Notes: generated by a model from the sequence alone, not told the origin. DNA of 64,000 nt from Grifola frondosa (GCA_001683735.1 LUGG01000038.1:248001-312000), one strand, 5' to 3'. Counted from the first letter of the stretch, positions 46,680 to 57,728 are shown. A program made the numbers and translations.

Positions 46680-47086
46680 ATGGATCGTGTACCCGACAGG
46701 CTTGAGCGCCGCCGAGTGTACCCAGAGGAAATCGAGTGACTCACCGTCATCGTCGGCGGCAGAGCCGGCCACATCAACGTGGAGGACACAAACGACAACC
46801 TCCTCGCTGATGTGGTGCTTCATATTGAAAATAACAGTAAGTAGATGTGTTCGAATTACAGAGTGGTGCTTAAATACTCACCTTTTTTTGCCTTGCAGAC
46901 CCGGTCATCACTCAAATGAACACGATTATCTTCGCGCTGGTTGGTGTGATTCAGAAGCTCCGCTTCGAGCTCGAGGCGCTGGACTACCGAACGCAATGCT
47001 TACACGAGCTGACAACGTTGATGCTCTCTTATGAGCTGGGGGAAATTCAAGAAATAATCAGGTTATTTCTGGGACTCCAGCGGTGA
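46680..47086 (+). pseudogene. orphan helical protein, in-frame TGA
   Basis: ATG 46680 (MDRVPDRLERRRVYPEEIE). A TGA at codon 20 (46737-46739) interrupts a frame that otherwise continues LTVIVGGRAGHINVEDTNDN then LLADVVLHIENN. A GT-AG intron at about 46842-46899 follows, then PVITQMNTIIFALVGVIQKL, RFELEALDYRTQCLHELTTL and a stop at 47086. The C-terminal exon is a long amphipathic helix. The TATA-like box at 46546 lies about 125 bp upstream. Its position mirrors the small minus gene at 40773-41079. No family is recognised. The TGA could also be avoided by an unrecognised intron. Confidence 0.5.
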
Positions 47087-47139
47087 AGCATAATTACAAT
47101 ATGTATACTACGGTGTCCGCGTAACAACATTTCGCCGAG

Positions 47140-48000
47140 GGGTTCAAACGAGACCTGTGAATATTGAATGAGTGCAAATCAACTAACACTACATCGAACA
47201 TCGCACCTTTTCAGAAAGAGGGTTCAGCAGCACGAAACAACACAGGAAATAATAGGCGGCATATTTACCATGATGGTGGTGCTGTTGAGGGTAGTGGTAG
47301 GGATTGACATGAGAAGACGGACATCGCAGGTTGTAATGATCTCCTGGAAGAGCTGAGTGGGATGGGAATATTGGAAGAATAGGAACCAGACCTAACGTAA
47401 CGTTAGTAACAAACAAGCGGTGTTCAACTGATTCGACTTACGATTAAACCGATTATGAGCACTATAATGCTCTGGGTGAAACGGTAGCGACAGGTGGTGG
47501 ACTTCGGCACAGGATGAAATGTCACAGAAGAGGGTGCCGCAGTATCTTCAATGTGAAGTTAGCAGAAACTACCAAAGATATTAAATGGGGGAACTCACCC
47601 TCTCGCAAAGTCAGACGGGAAAATGCGTTACAAATGTTGGTGATCTTGGATGGGGGAAATACCGTGGGCGAATCATTACCGGAATCAGCTTCTTGAACAT
47701 CTCCACGGGCACGAAGGCATGGTTGATGCTGCATGGAGCATTGAGGACAGACACAGGAAATGATCGACATATCTGTATTAATTAATTCAGCCAACACCGA
47801 CACTATCAAGTACACTGACAACACACCTGCAGGTGTTCAACACCAGCGTTACTTATATTCTGAGTCGTTAAGTCAGTGTTCAATACTGAAGCACGATAAA
47901 AGGAATGACTGACTCGAAGCAAAGCATATCCATTTCATGTATTTAAGCAGAAGACAAAGGCCAAAAAGCACTAGACTAAATCCATGATGGATGGTGGCGG
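47140..48000 (-). other. possible minus-strand exons with a membrane segment
   Basis: Minus-strand readings include a His-rich piece (YPQQHHHHGKYAAYYFLCCF, about 47230-47290), a hydrophobic piece YRFTQSIIVLIIGLI followed by a gtaagt donor (about 47445-47510), and a frame at 47522-47824. Each is bordered by plausible splice sites, but I could not join them in phase. They may be 3' exons of the WD40 gene or a decayed neighbour. Confidence 0.3.
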
Positions 48001-48039
48001 AACGACTAACTACGATTGGCCTGTAATTTTCCTACGCAA

Positions 48040-49207
48040 AACAATTAGAATAAGCTCTGAAGCTTGTGAATACCTGCGCTAAGCAAATCAAGAACCAGAA
48101 AGAGGTGTTCTTAAGAATAGTCACGGCCGTAGCAGTCGCAATAACAATAAAAACAATGTGGCGTCGGTGGAGCTCCGTAGCAGATTTCTCGTGGACTATG
48201 GCATCGTTCCGATCGGCAGGTGGCTGACAACCTCGAGGTCAGCTCTGCTCGCAAGAGCAACTAATGGACTCACCGTCGACCACACTTTGATGTCGGTCGA
48301 ACCCAAACCCGATGATCCTGTGACCACCGACAAAGTCTGGCTACCCGAAGTTGCCTTCGACAATGTCAATATGAATGATTCAGATGAAAACAAAAAAAAA
48401 TACTTACCGCGACAACTTGAACTAGTGCACCAGCTGCAGTGTAGATATCAATGATGGTATTACAATTAAAAGAATCAACACTTACGGGGACCATGCGTCA
48501 ACGATGCAATCAGATGCCCATTGCACCGATCGTAGACTCTCGCGAAGCCATCATCGCCGCCACTTACAATCCATCTGCTCCGTGATCCTGTGGTAACCAC
48601 TTGCATCGGGTAGTTCTGTGATATTGGGTATGGAAAAGTCTGCACACGTTCTAAAGATGGGAAACTGTAATGGTCAAGTCCATCGAGCAGATTCGACAGG
48701 ATCAACGATGTCTCGTCCTCACTCAGAATGGCGTGACCGCTGTCGAAACAAATTCAGATCATTTGAAACAAATATCAGAAACAGCTGCTCACATTCGAGT
48801 GGGTATCTCCTTAGCCCACTTCAACGCCCATGGTTCTATGCTGTAACACATTCTATAGCTGGATTAGTGTAGCAACATCATAAAAACCCGATGCTTACAT
48901 TTCATGGGACTCCAGGTAGAATATAGGATGCTAGCACCTTTGTCGCAAAAACATATATTCATTGTAATATATTGACTCCGTGGTCCTTTCGCAATTTCAG
49001 TAAGAGAGCCTGCATTAATCAACTAGTGAGCACCTTAATAAAATGTTTATTAATGTTACGTACCCCCGCTATGAGACAATTTCCACACTCCCGGAATCCC
49101 GCCTCCTACAGTGGCAACTCTGTTATGAACAGGATTATATGATATGTCCTCAACAGTGCTATCGTGTGCGACTACGATTGACTTGAACTTAAAAGTAGCC
49201 TTAAACA
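48040..49207 (-). pseudogene. WD40-repeat membrane protein, 3' part
   Basis: Continues the minus-strand WD40 gene beyond element B. In order: ATFKFKSIVVAHDSTVEDIS then YNPVHNRVATVGGGIPGVWK (49200-49060); YITMNIYFCDKGASILYSTW; EPWALKWAKEIPTRM; MILSNLLDGLDHYSFPSLER and VVTTGSRSRWIVSGGDDGFA followed by RVYDRCNGHLIASLTHGP (48705-48480); PGALVQVVA; and GSSGLGSTDIKVWST. The end is a hydrophobic HIVFIVIATATAVTILKNTS followed by FWFLICLAQ (48150-48060), a probable C-terminal membrane anchor. Introns of about 50-60 nt separate these pieces, and several junctions keep phase. The exon around 48720-48900 has stops, so the gene is probably already decaying. The VxxGGDDGxxRVYD and AHxxxVEDxxxxPxxxRxAT patterns are those of an Agaricomycete WD40 family. 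Confidence 0.7.
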
Positions 49208-49319
49208 GCTTCATCCACTACTGGCTACCTGTATTGTAATACAATATAGCATCAACCTGCTACAACCGTTGTGAGTTAGCTGGTCAGGTTGTCAAAAATG
49301 CCGTAGTACAATACTGGGC

Positions 49320-52200
49320 AGATTGTAATATATATTGTATTACAATAGGAGCATTGTAATACAGCTAGGCTGCATTTTTTTACAATTAGGGCTGCTTGTA
49401 ATATTTCTATAGTACAATCTGACCTGATTGTAATACTAGATAATACAATCAGGCCAGGTTGTAATTTTCGATAAAAAAATCTGGTCAGATTGTAATATTC
49501 AATAGTACAATCTGACCTCATTGTAATACTAGATAATACAATCAGGCCAGGTTGTAATTTTCGATAAAACAATCAGGTCAGATTGTAATATTCAGTAGTA
49601 CAATCTGACCTGGTTGTAATATTCAATAAAACAACCAGGCCAGGTTGTAATTTTCGATAAAACAATCTGGTCAGATTGTAATATTCAATAGTACAATCTG
49701 ACCTGATTGTAATACTAGATAATACAATCAGGCCAGGTTGTAATTTTCGATAAAACAACCTGGTCAGATTGTAATATTCAGTAGTACAATCTGACCTGGT
49801 TGTAATTTTTGATAAAACAATCTGGTCAGATTGTAATATTCAATAGTACAATCAGGCCAAATTGTAATACTAGATAAAACAACCTGGTCAAATTGTAATA
49901 TTCAATAGTACAATCAGGTCAGATTGTAATATTCAATAGTACAATCAGGTCAGGTTGTAATACTGGATAATACAATCAGGCCAGGTTGTAATACTAGATA
50001 AAACAACCTGGTCAAATTGTAATATTCAATAGTACAATCAGGTCAGGTTGTAATACTGGATAATACAATCAGGCCAGGTTGTAATTTTCGATAAAACAAT
50101 CAGGCCAGATTGTAATACTACTGGTAATACAATCTGACCTGATTGTAATACTAGATAAAACAACCTGGTCAGATTGTAATATTTGGTAGTACAATCTGAC
50201 CTGATTGTAATACTAGATAATACAATCAGGCCAAATTGTAATACTAGATAAAACAACCTGGTCAAATTGTAATATTCAATAGTACAATCAGGTCAGGTTG
50301 TAATACTGGATAATACAATCAGACCAGGTTGTAATACTAGATAAAACAACCTGGTCAAATTGTAATATTCAATAGTACAATCAGGTCAGGTTGTAATACT
50401 GGATAATACAATCAGGCCAGGTTGTAATTTTCGATAAAACAATCAGGCCAGATTGTAATACTAGATAAAACAACCTGGTCAGATTGTAATATTTGGTAGT
50501 ACAATCTGACCTGGTTGTAATACTAGATAATACAATCAGGCCAAATTGTAATACTAGATAAAACAACCTGGTCAAATTGTAATATTCAATAGTACAATCA
50601 GGTCAGATTGTAATATTCAATAGTACAATCAGGTCAGGTTGTAATACTGGATAATACAATCAGGCCAGGTTGTAATACTAGATAAAACAACCTGGTCAAA
50701 TTGTAATATTCAATAGTACAATCAGGTCAGGTTGTAATACTGGATAATACAATCAGGCCAGGTTGTAATACTAGATAAAACAACCTGGTCAAATTGTAAT
50801 ATTCAATAGTACAATCAGGTCAGGTTGTAATACTGGATAATACAATCAGGCCAGGTTGTAATTTTCGATAAAACAATCAGGCCAGATTGTAATACTACTG
50901 GTAATACAATCTGACCTGATTGTAATACTAGATAAAACAACCTGGTCAGATTGTAATATTTGGTAGTACAATCTGACCTGATTGTAATACTAGATAATAC
51001 AATCAGGCCAAATTGTAATACTAGATAAAACAACCTGGTCAAATTGTAATATTCAATAGTACAATCAGGTCAGGTTGTAATACTGGATAATACAATCAGG
51101 CCAGGTTGTAATACTAGATAAAACAACCTGGTCAAATTGTAATATTCAATAGTACAATCAGGTCAGGTTGTAATACTGGATAATACAATCAGGCCAGGTT
51201 GTAATTTTCGATAAAACAATCAGGCCAGATTGTAATACTAGATAAAACAACCTGGTCAGATTGTAATATTTGGTAGTACAATCTGACCTGGTTGTAATAC
51301 TAGATAATACAATCAGGCCAAATTGTAATACTAGATAAAACAACCTGGTCAAATTGTAATATTCAATAGTACAATCAGGTCAGATTGTAATATTCAATAG
51401 TACAATCAGGTCAGGTTGTAATACTGGATAATACAATCAGGCCAGGTTGTAATACTAGATAAAACAACCTGGTCAAATTGTAATATTCAATAGTACAATC
51501 AGGTCAGGTTGTAATACTGGATAATACAATCAGGCCAGGTTGTAATTTTCGATAAAACAATCAGGCCAGATTGTAATACTACTGGTAATACAATCTGACC
51601 TGATTGTAATACTAGATAAAACAACCTGGTCAGATTGTAATATTTGGTAGTCAATCTGACCTGATTGTAATACTAGATAATACAATCAGGCCAAATTGTA
51701 ATACTAGATTAAACAACCTGGTCAAATTGTAATATTCAATAGTACAATCAGGTCAGGTTGTAATACTGGATAATACAATCAGGCCAGGTTGTAATACTAG
51801 ATAAAACAACCTGGTCAAATTGTAATACTCAATAGTAGAATCAGGTCAGGTTGTAATACTGGATAATACAATCAGGCCAGGTTGTAATACTAGATAAAAC
51901 AACCTGGTCAAATTGTAATATTCAATAGTACAATCAGGTCAGGTTGTAATACTGGATAATACAATCAGGCCAGGTTGTAATACTAGATAAAACAACCTGG
52001 TCAAATTGTAATATTCAATAGTACAATCAGGTCAGATTGTAATTTTTGATCATACAATCAGGCCAGATTGTAATTTTCGATAAAACAACCAGGTCAGATT
52101 GTAATACTACTGGTAATACAATCTGGCCTGATTGTAATATTCAGTAGTACAATCAGGTCAGGTTGTAATACTTCATTATTACAATCCCACCTGCTTGTAT
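49320..52200 (+). repeat. hairpin array, left arm of B
   Basis: About 80 units of 33-36 bp. Each is an imperfect 20-bp palindrome (TACAAYCWGRYCWGRTTGTA) plus a linker such as atattcaatag, atactagataa or attttcgataaaa. A 777-bp block is tandemly duplicated (for example 50038-50575 equals 50815-51352), with a third partial copy near 51.55 kb. Confidence 0.9.
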
Positions 52201-52232
52201 TATCCATATCAGGATAATAGAGCTCGGGGGAA

Positions 52233-54275
52233 ATACAGGATTTGTCACATGTTGCGGAAACATACCACATTTGGTATGTTTTAAACATAGCCACCATATG
52301 TTTTCTCCTCCACTACTCCCTCAATTCTGCACAGATATTCTTCATTTTAGGTTCGTCTGAAAGCGGTCGTCGAGTATAATTAGATTATGTACATATCTTT
52401 GTATGATATTAAAATAAAAACATACCATTCTGGGCAACCACCCCAGAATGTTCTGCTGCATTGCTCCCTCAAATCTTCACCAAATTTCTTAATTCCTTCA
52501 TCCCCTTGGTCGCCTTAGTGTCCCATTTTATGTTCTACATTTATTTTGGCAGAATATGTGACGGAAAACATACCATTTCTGGTGGGTGCAGGCTCAGCCA
52601 CACCAGAATTCCTCCCCTCTCCTCCTCCCTCAATACTTCATGGATTCTCTTTATTTAACATTCCCCGTAGTCCTACATATATCTACTTTAAATTTATGTA
52701 TAGTAGACAGCCCCAAACAATGATAATATTTCGTCTCCTCCTGCTTTGCTGGCAGGGATCCATCCTAATTTGGGAAATTACTATTGGACGGAATCTGGAA
52801 CGAATGGCACCGTCTGAAAGGTGTATTTTATCCTAATAAGGCTGTGTTTACGCCGAAAGATTCCGCCCGGTACTCGCTTCAGGACACACACAACAACATT
52901 GGGTGGCAGTTGCCACACTGATCACCCAATATCCTTCCACCCAGTTGCTCTTTTTTTATGCTCATTTTTTGTATACATCTCCCATTGTATATAGCTCTCA
53001 GAACATTCCTTTATTTCAATATTTGATGCATATTTGATAATGCTGAATCACAAACACTGAAATGTAATATCCCCCTGATAGGGATTTTTCTGGCCACTTT
53101 AAAAAATGAAAAGTTCCATATATATAACACTCATATAGCTCTACAATATACAACAAACATCACGAGAATACATGAGGAAGTGAGGGAGATATGAGGAAAA
53201 TACCTAATTGTGGCTGAAACCTCAATACTGCTGTACCGGGCTCAAGTCACCTGTACAAGTGAATCAGGGGCAAGTACACTGATTCCTGAATTACTCCGTC
53301 AATTCCTCATCAATTTTTATGATCTTGGACTTGTTTGGAAGCTGTTATATTCCTTTATCCTCTCCTGCCATCCGATCTGTTATTATATTTCGTATAGTAG
53401 GACAATTGTATAATCTATAGGGGAAGCTGATAAGGATTTCACCATATGGGATCGTCTCTGATAAGCGTAATGTATAGCTCATAATGATACCCCAATATAA
53501 AGGAATACACCACAAAAGTCCGCTTGAAATTAGGGGCAAATCCCATTCAGGAAGGATGGAGGAAATGTTTCAGCCGAATACTGTTTTGTCTTTTCTGAAG
53601 CGAGTACCGGACGGAATCTTTCGGAGTAAACACAGCCTTATTAGGATAAAATACACCTTTCAGACGGTGCCATTCGTTCCAGATTCCGTCCAATAGTAAT
53701 TTCCCAAATTAGGATGGATCCCTGCCAGCAAAGCAGGAGGAGACGAAATATTATCATTGTTTGGGGCTGTCTACTATACATAAATTAAAGTAGATATATG
53801 TAGGACTACGGGGAATGTTAAATAAAGAGAATCCATGAAGTATTGAGGGAGGAGGAGGGGGAGGAATTCTGGTGTGGCTGAGCCTGCACCCACCAGAAAT
53901 GGTATGTTTTCCGTCACATATTCTGCCAAAATAAATGTAGAACATAAAATGGGACACTAAGGCGACCAAGGGGATGAAGGAATTAAGAAATTTGGTGAAG
54001 ATTTGAGGGAGCAATGCAGCAGAACATTCTGGGGTGGTTGCCCAGAATGGTATGTTTTTATTTTAATATCATACAAAGATATGTACATAATCTAATTATA
54101 CTCGACGACCGCTTTCAGACGAACCTAAAATGAAGAATATCTGTGCAGAATTGAGGGAGTAGTGGAGGAGAAAACATATGGTGGCTATGTTTAAAACATA
54201 CCAAATGTGGTATGTTTCCGCAACATGTGACAAATCCTGTATTTCCCCGAGCTCTATTATCCTGATATGGATAAT
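52233..54275. repeat. core of element B
   Basis: Inverted core arms 52233-52882 and 53595-54275 enclose the spacer. Within each arm, read on the minus strand of the left arm, a module recurs about every 90-170 bp. Its pattern is roughly agaat-tstg-agaattgagg gag-a-tg, ending near a tggtatgtttt word. The left arm plus adjoining spacer (to 53254) equals the one-armed copy at 38865-39876. Confidence 0.85.
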
Positions 54276-55770
54276 ACAAGCAGGTGGGATTGTAATAATG
54301 AAGTATTACAACCTGACCTGATTGTACTACTGAATATTACAATCAGGCCAGATTGTATTACCAGTAGTATTACAATCTGACCTGGTTGTTTTATCGAAAA
54401 TTACAATCTGGCCTGATTGTATGATCAAAAATTACAATCTGACCTGATTGTACTATTGAATATTACAATTTGACCAGGTTGTTTTATCTAGTATTACAAC
54501 CTGGCCTGATTGTATTATCCAGTATTACAACCTGACCTGATTGTACTATTGAATATTACAATTTGACCAGGTTGTTTTATCTAGTATTACAACCTGGCCT
54601 GATTGTATTATCCAGTATTACAACCTGACCTGATTGTACTATTGAGTATTACAATTTGACCAGGTTGTTTTATCTAGTATTACAATTTGGCCTGATTGTA
54701 TTATCTAGTATTACAACCAGGTCAGATTGTACTACCAAATATTACAATCTGACCAGGTTGTTTTATCTAGTATTACAATCTGGCCTGATTGTTTTATCGA
54801 AAATTACAACCTGGCCTGATTGTATTATCCAGTATTACAACCTGACCTGATTGTACTATTGAATATTACAATTTGACCAGGTTGTTTTATCTAGTATTAC
54901 AATTTGGTCTGATTGTATTATCTAGTATTACAACCAGGTCAGATTGTACTACCAAATATTACAATCTGACCAGGTTGTTTTATCTAGTATTACAATCTGG
55001 CCTGATTGTTTTATCGAAAATTACAACCTGGCCTGATTGTATTATCCAGTATTACAACCTGACCTGATTGTACTATTGAATATTACAATTTGACCAGGTT
55101 GTTTTATCCAGTATTACAACCTGACCTGATTGTACTATTCAATATTACAATCTGACCTGATTGTACTATTGAATATTACAATTTGACCAGGTTGTTTTAT
55201 CTAGTATTACAACCTGACCTGATTGTACTATTCAATATTACAATCTGACCTGATTGTACTATTGAATATTACAATTTGACCAGGTTGTTTTATTTAGTAT
55301 TACAATTTGGCCTGATTGTACTATTGAATATTACAATCTGACCAGATTGTATTATCTAGTATTACAATCAGGTCAGATTGTACTATTGAATATTACAATC
55401 TGACCAGATTGTTTTATCGAAAATTACAACCTGGCCTGGTTGTTTTATTGAATATTACAACCAGGTCAGATTGTACTACTGAATATTACAATCTGACCTG
55501 ATTGTTTTATCGAAAATTACAACCTGGCCTGATTGTATTATCTAGTATTACAATGAGGTCAGATTGTACTATTGAATATTACAATCTGACCAGATTTTTT
55601 TATCGAAAATTACAACCTGGCCTGATTGTATTATCTAGTATTACAATCAGGTCAGATTGTACTATAGAAATATTACAAGCAGCCCTAATTGTAAAAAAAT
55701 GCAGCCTAGCTGTATTACAATGCTCCTATTGTAATACAATATATATTACAATCTGCCCAGTATTGTACTA
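54262..55770 (-). repeat. hairpin array, right arm of B
   Basis: About 42 units, inverted relative to the left arm. It lacks the 777-bp expansion but contains a smaller block duplicated at an offset of 217 (54656-54850 equals 54873-55067). Confidence 0.9.
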
Positions 55771-55865
55771 CGGCATTTTTGACAACCTGACCAGCTAACT
55801 CACAACGGTTGTAGCAGGTTGATGCTATATTGTATTACCAAAATGGTGACCACAGCTGCTTCATC

Positions 55866-56700
55866 AGCGAAATATAGTGCGACCATACGAAGGTACGTAC
55901 GTTAAGGTCGACGCGTTGATATATGTGCAGTGATCCATCGGCACAGCCGAAGATAAAACTCATACCACCGCAATTTTCCGTACCCATCCAACGTACGATA
56001 CTCACCGGTCCGTTGAACAAGCACTTAACTTCTTGCATCTTCTCGTAAGTAGTGAGGTTCCATATGACCACCAGGGCATCATCACCTACGGAAGTTTATC
56101 AGTGATCTAACTGAAAGGTTAAAAAAGAAACGTACGCACCACCACTCAACAAAACGGAGCCATCTGGACTGATTGCCAGAGAATTTAAACTCCTCGTATG
56201 ACGACTTAACGTCTTCTCTAGTTTAAACTACGGAACAAATGCGACTGAACCCCTGAAATTTGCTGCCTGAAGAGCGTGGCACGCACCGTTGTTGGGATAG
56301 ATTCCGTCATAGCTGCTGCTGAAAGGACCAGCTGTGAGTGCATTTCATGTCATTTTAGTAGCGTGGATGACACAATAATGCATGTTCGTGAGCGCACCTA
56401 AACAAATATGTAGCAAGATAATAAAAATTCAATGTTGCGTCATCATCGGAACATACAACGCTGGACGACGTACTGAAGACAATTAGGACAGGAACAATCC
56501 TCCCAGTCAATGAGGGTTACTGGAGCTAACCAAGTTAGTTGCCTATATTCCGTGCCACTCAAAAAAAGGACAAGCTTGAATGTGGAACAATTGACTTTCA
56601 GAGTGCCTAGATACGGTATTGTACCATATACAATCAGCACACCCTTCACCGCTCGGTCTGAACCAGTACCTAAATAGTTAGTGACGCCAATCGAACTCAT
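55866..56700 (-). pseudogene. WD40-repeat protein, 5' part
   Basis: Start candidate ATG 56700 (MSSIGVTNYL), followed by exons reading SGTEYRQLTWLAPVTLIDWE, then TLSRHTRSLNSLAISPDGSV with LLSGG (about 56150-56220). Then come MVIWNLTTYEKMQEVKCLFN, GPVSIVRWMGTENCGGMSFI and FGCADGSLHIYQRVDLN, ending at 55901. The HTRSLNSLAISPDGxxLLSGG...VIWNL unit is a textbook WD40 repeat. The donor gtacgtacc starts at 55900. The acceptor now lies 6.7 kb away, beyond element B. Without B the intron would be 42 or 51 nt. Splicing across a 6.6-kb foldback is unlikely in a fungus whose introns are about 50 nt, so the gene is probably knocked out. Confidence 0.75.
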
Positions 56701-56828
56701 GTGGTGATTAAAAGAGTGCGTAAGAAAGAAAACAATACTATAAAAATTAATATTAACAATCTAATGTAATTGATTAACAGTCTCATAATATCAATGTATC
56801 TAAGTACAACGATCTAACTACAATGATG

Positions 56829-57300
56829 GAAAGAGTGGAAAGGACGAGCAAGAGCGTAGGCGCCGCACATATAGTCCCCAGAGATGACTGCCTGCCCTAA
56901 ATACATCACGTGATCTCCAAAGCAGGACTTTCAAAGTTCAGCCACTCCTGCTGTTCACTCCCACGCCATCCAGCCAAGTGCCGATCGCTATTAATTGGCA
57001 AGTGGCTGAGCGGCCGATAGGTGGCGCGGAGCACATGCACACATGATGAACTTAGGGCAAACCGTCGTCTCAGCAGGACTATGTATAGGTGGCACCTACG
57101 CTCTTGTTCCGCTTTCTCCCATGCCATCCAGCCAAGCGCGCCGATCGCATACCCACTCTCAGCCGCGCGAGTGAGCGCGCAAGTGGCTGAGCGGCTGATC
57201 GGTGGCGCTCAAGCGGTGTGAGCACGTGAGCACGTGATGAACTTAGGGCAAGCCGTTCATCTCAGGACTATATAGGTGGCGCCTATGCTCTTGCTCTTGC
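56829..57300. promoter_or_regulatory. triplicated TATA/E-box promoter cassette
   Basis: An approximately 85-bp cassette (cacgtgatgaacttagggc, a spacer, catctcaggactatatagg, then tggcgcctaygctcttgctc) occurs three times: inverted at about 56829-56913, and direct at about 57030-57110 and 57226-57300. The inverted copy points at the WD40 gene (ATG 56700) and the direct copies at the divergent gene starting at 57729. The copies contain a TATA-like element and most keep a CACGTG palindrome. The direct copies are embedded in a larger duplication of about 165 bp (56960-57125 and 57122-57300) with gcaagtggctgagcggc. Confidence 0.7.
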
Positions 57301-57528
57301 TTTTCGCGCTTTCCATCTTCGTTTATACAATTCATTTGTAACACCGATGAGTTATTAGATTAGATTAGGCAGTTCTTTCAATCCCACGCATGCGCTTTTC
57401 TCTTTAGACGCGGTACTCCGCTTCCGCCTGGTTTGTCGGGTTGACCTTGAGGATGCGGTAGTCTAGATTTTGCTTCGTTCCCGTGTCTTGTAGAAAGTCC
57501 ATTGGACTCGATGCCAGAACCCGTGTCC

Positions 57529-57605
57529 GCAGGAACAGAATAACGAACTGTTTCCGTGGAACAGAATAACGAACTTGTCCACGGGAACAGAATAACGAAC
57601 GGTGT
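57529..57605 (+). repeat. three GGAACAGAATAACGAAC repeats
   Basis: The 17-bp word recurs three times at a spacing of about 27 bp, between the promoter cassette and the start of the next gene, probably in its 5' untranslated region. Confidence 0.8.
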
Positions 57606-57728
57606 ACGGAAAGTATTTCAACTTGTCTGATCACCCACTTGAAATACGTCTTTCGTCTTTCTCCCAATGTTGTCCATGTCTTCAGCAAAAGCTCAGCACC
57701 TTGTCAATGTCCTTCAAGTCGCCATCGG

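Larger units (their letters stand above)
49208..55865. mobile_element. giant palindromic element B with 8-bp target duplication
   Basis: The 6642-bp element (49216-55857) is flanked by GCTTCATC at 49208-49215 and 55858-55865. Its left end reads cactactggctacc and its right end, read inward, agctgtggtcacc. Both run into the inverted terminal word GTAATACAATATAGC. Arms 49216-52882 and 53595-55857 are inverted copies around a 712-bp spacer. The outer arms are arrays of TACAATCAGGTCAGATTGTA hairpins; the inner arms are the core shared with A. The left arm is longer because its array has expanded. No protein-coding gene is visible. An 8-bp duplication fits hAT-like and possibly KDZ-type integration. 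Confidence 0.9.

Noticed and set aside
50038..51352. Frames of 64-75 codons in the hairpin arrays
   Set aside because: They are translations of the repeat unit and recur only because the unit recurs.
52461..52658. Conserved short frame MLPQIFTKFLNSF in the palindrome cores
   Set aside because: Present in three copies but most differences change amino acids and the C-terminal part varies in frame, so it is unlikely to be a selected protein.
49216..55857. Array considered as a CRISPR or centromeric satellite
   Set aside because: Units are self-complementary with no variable spacers, lie in inverted arms with target duplication, and the genome is eukaryotic. A transposable element explains it better.
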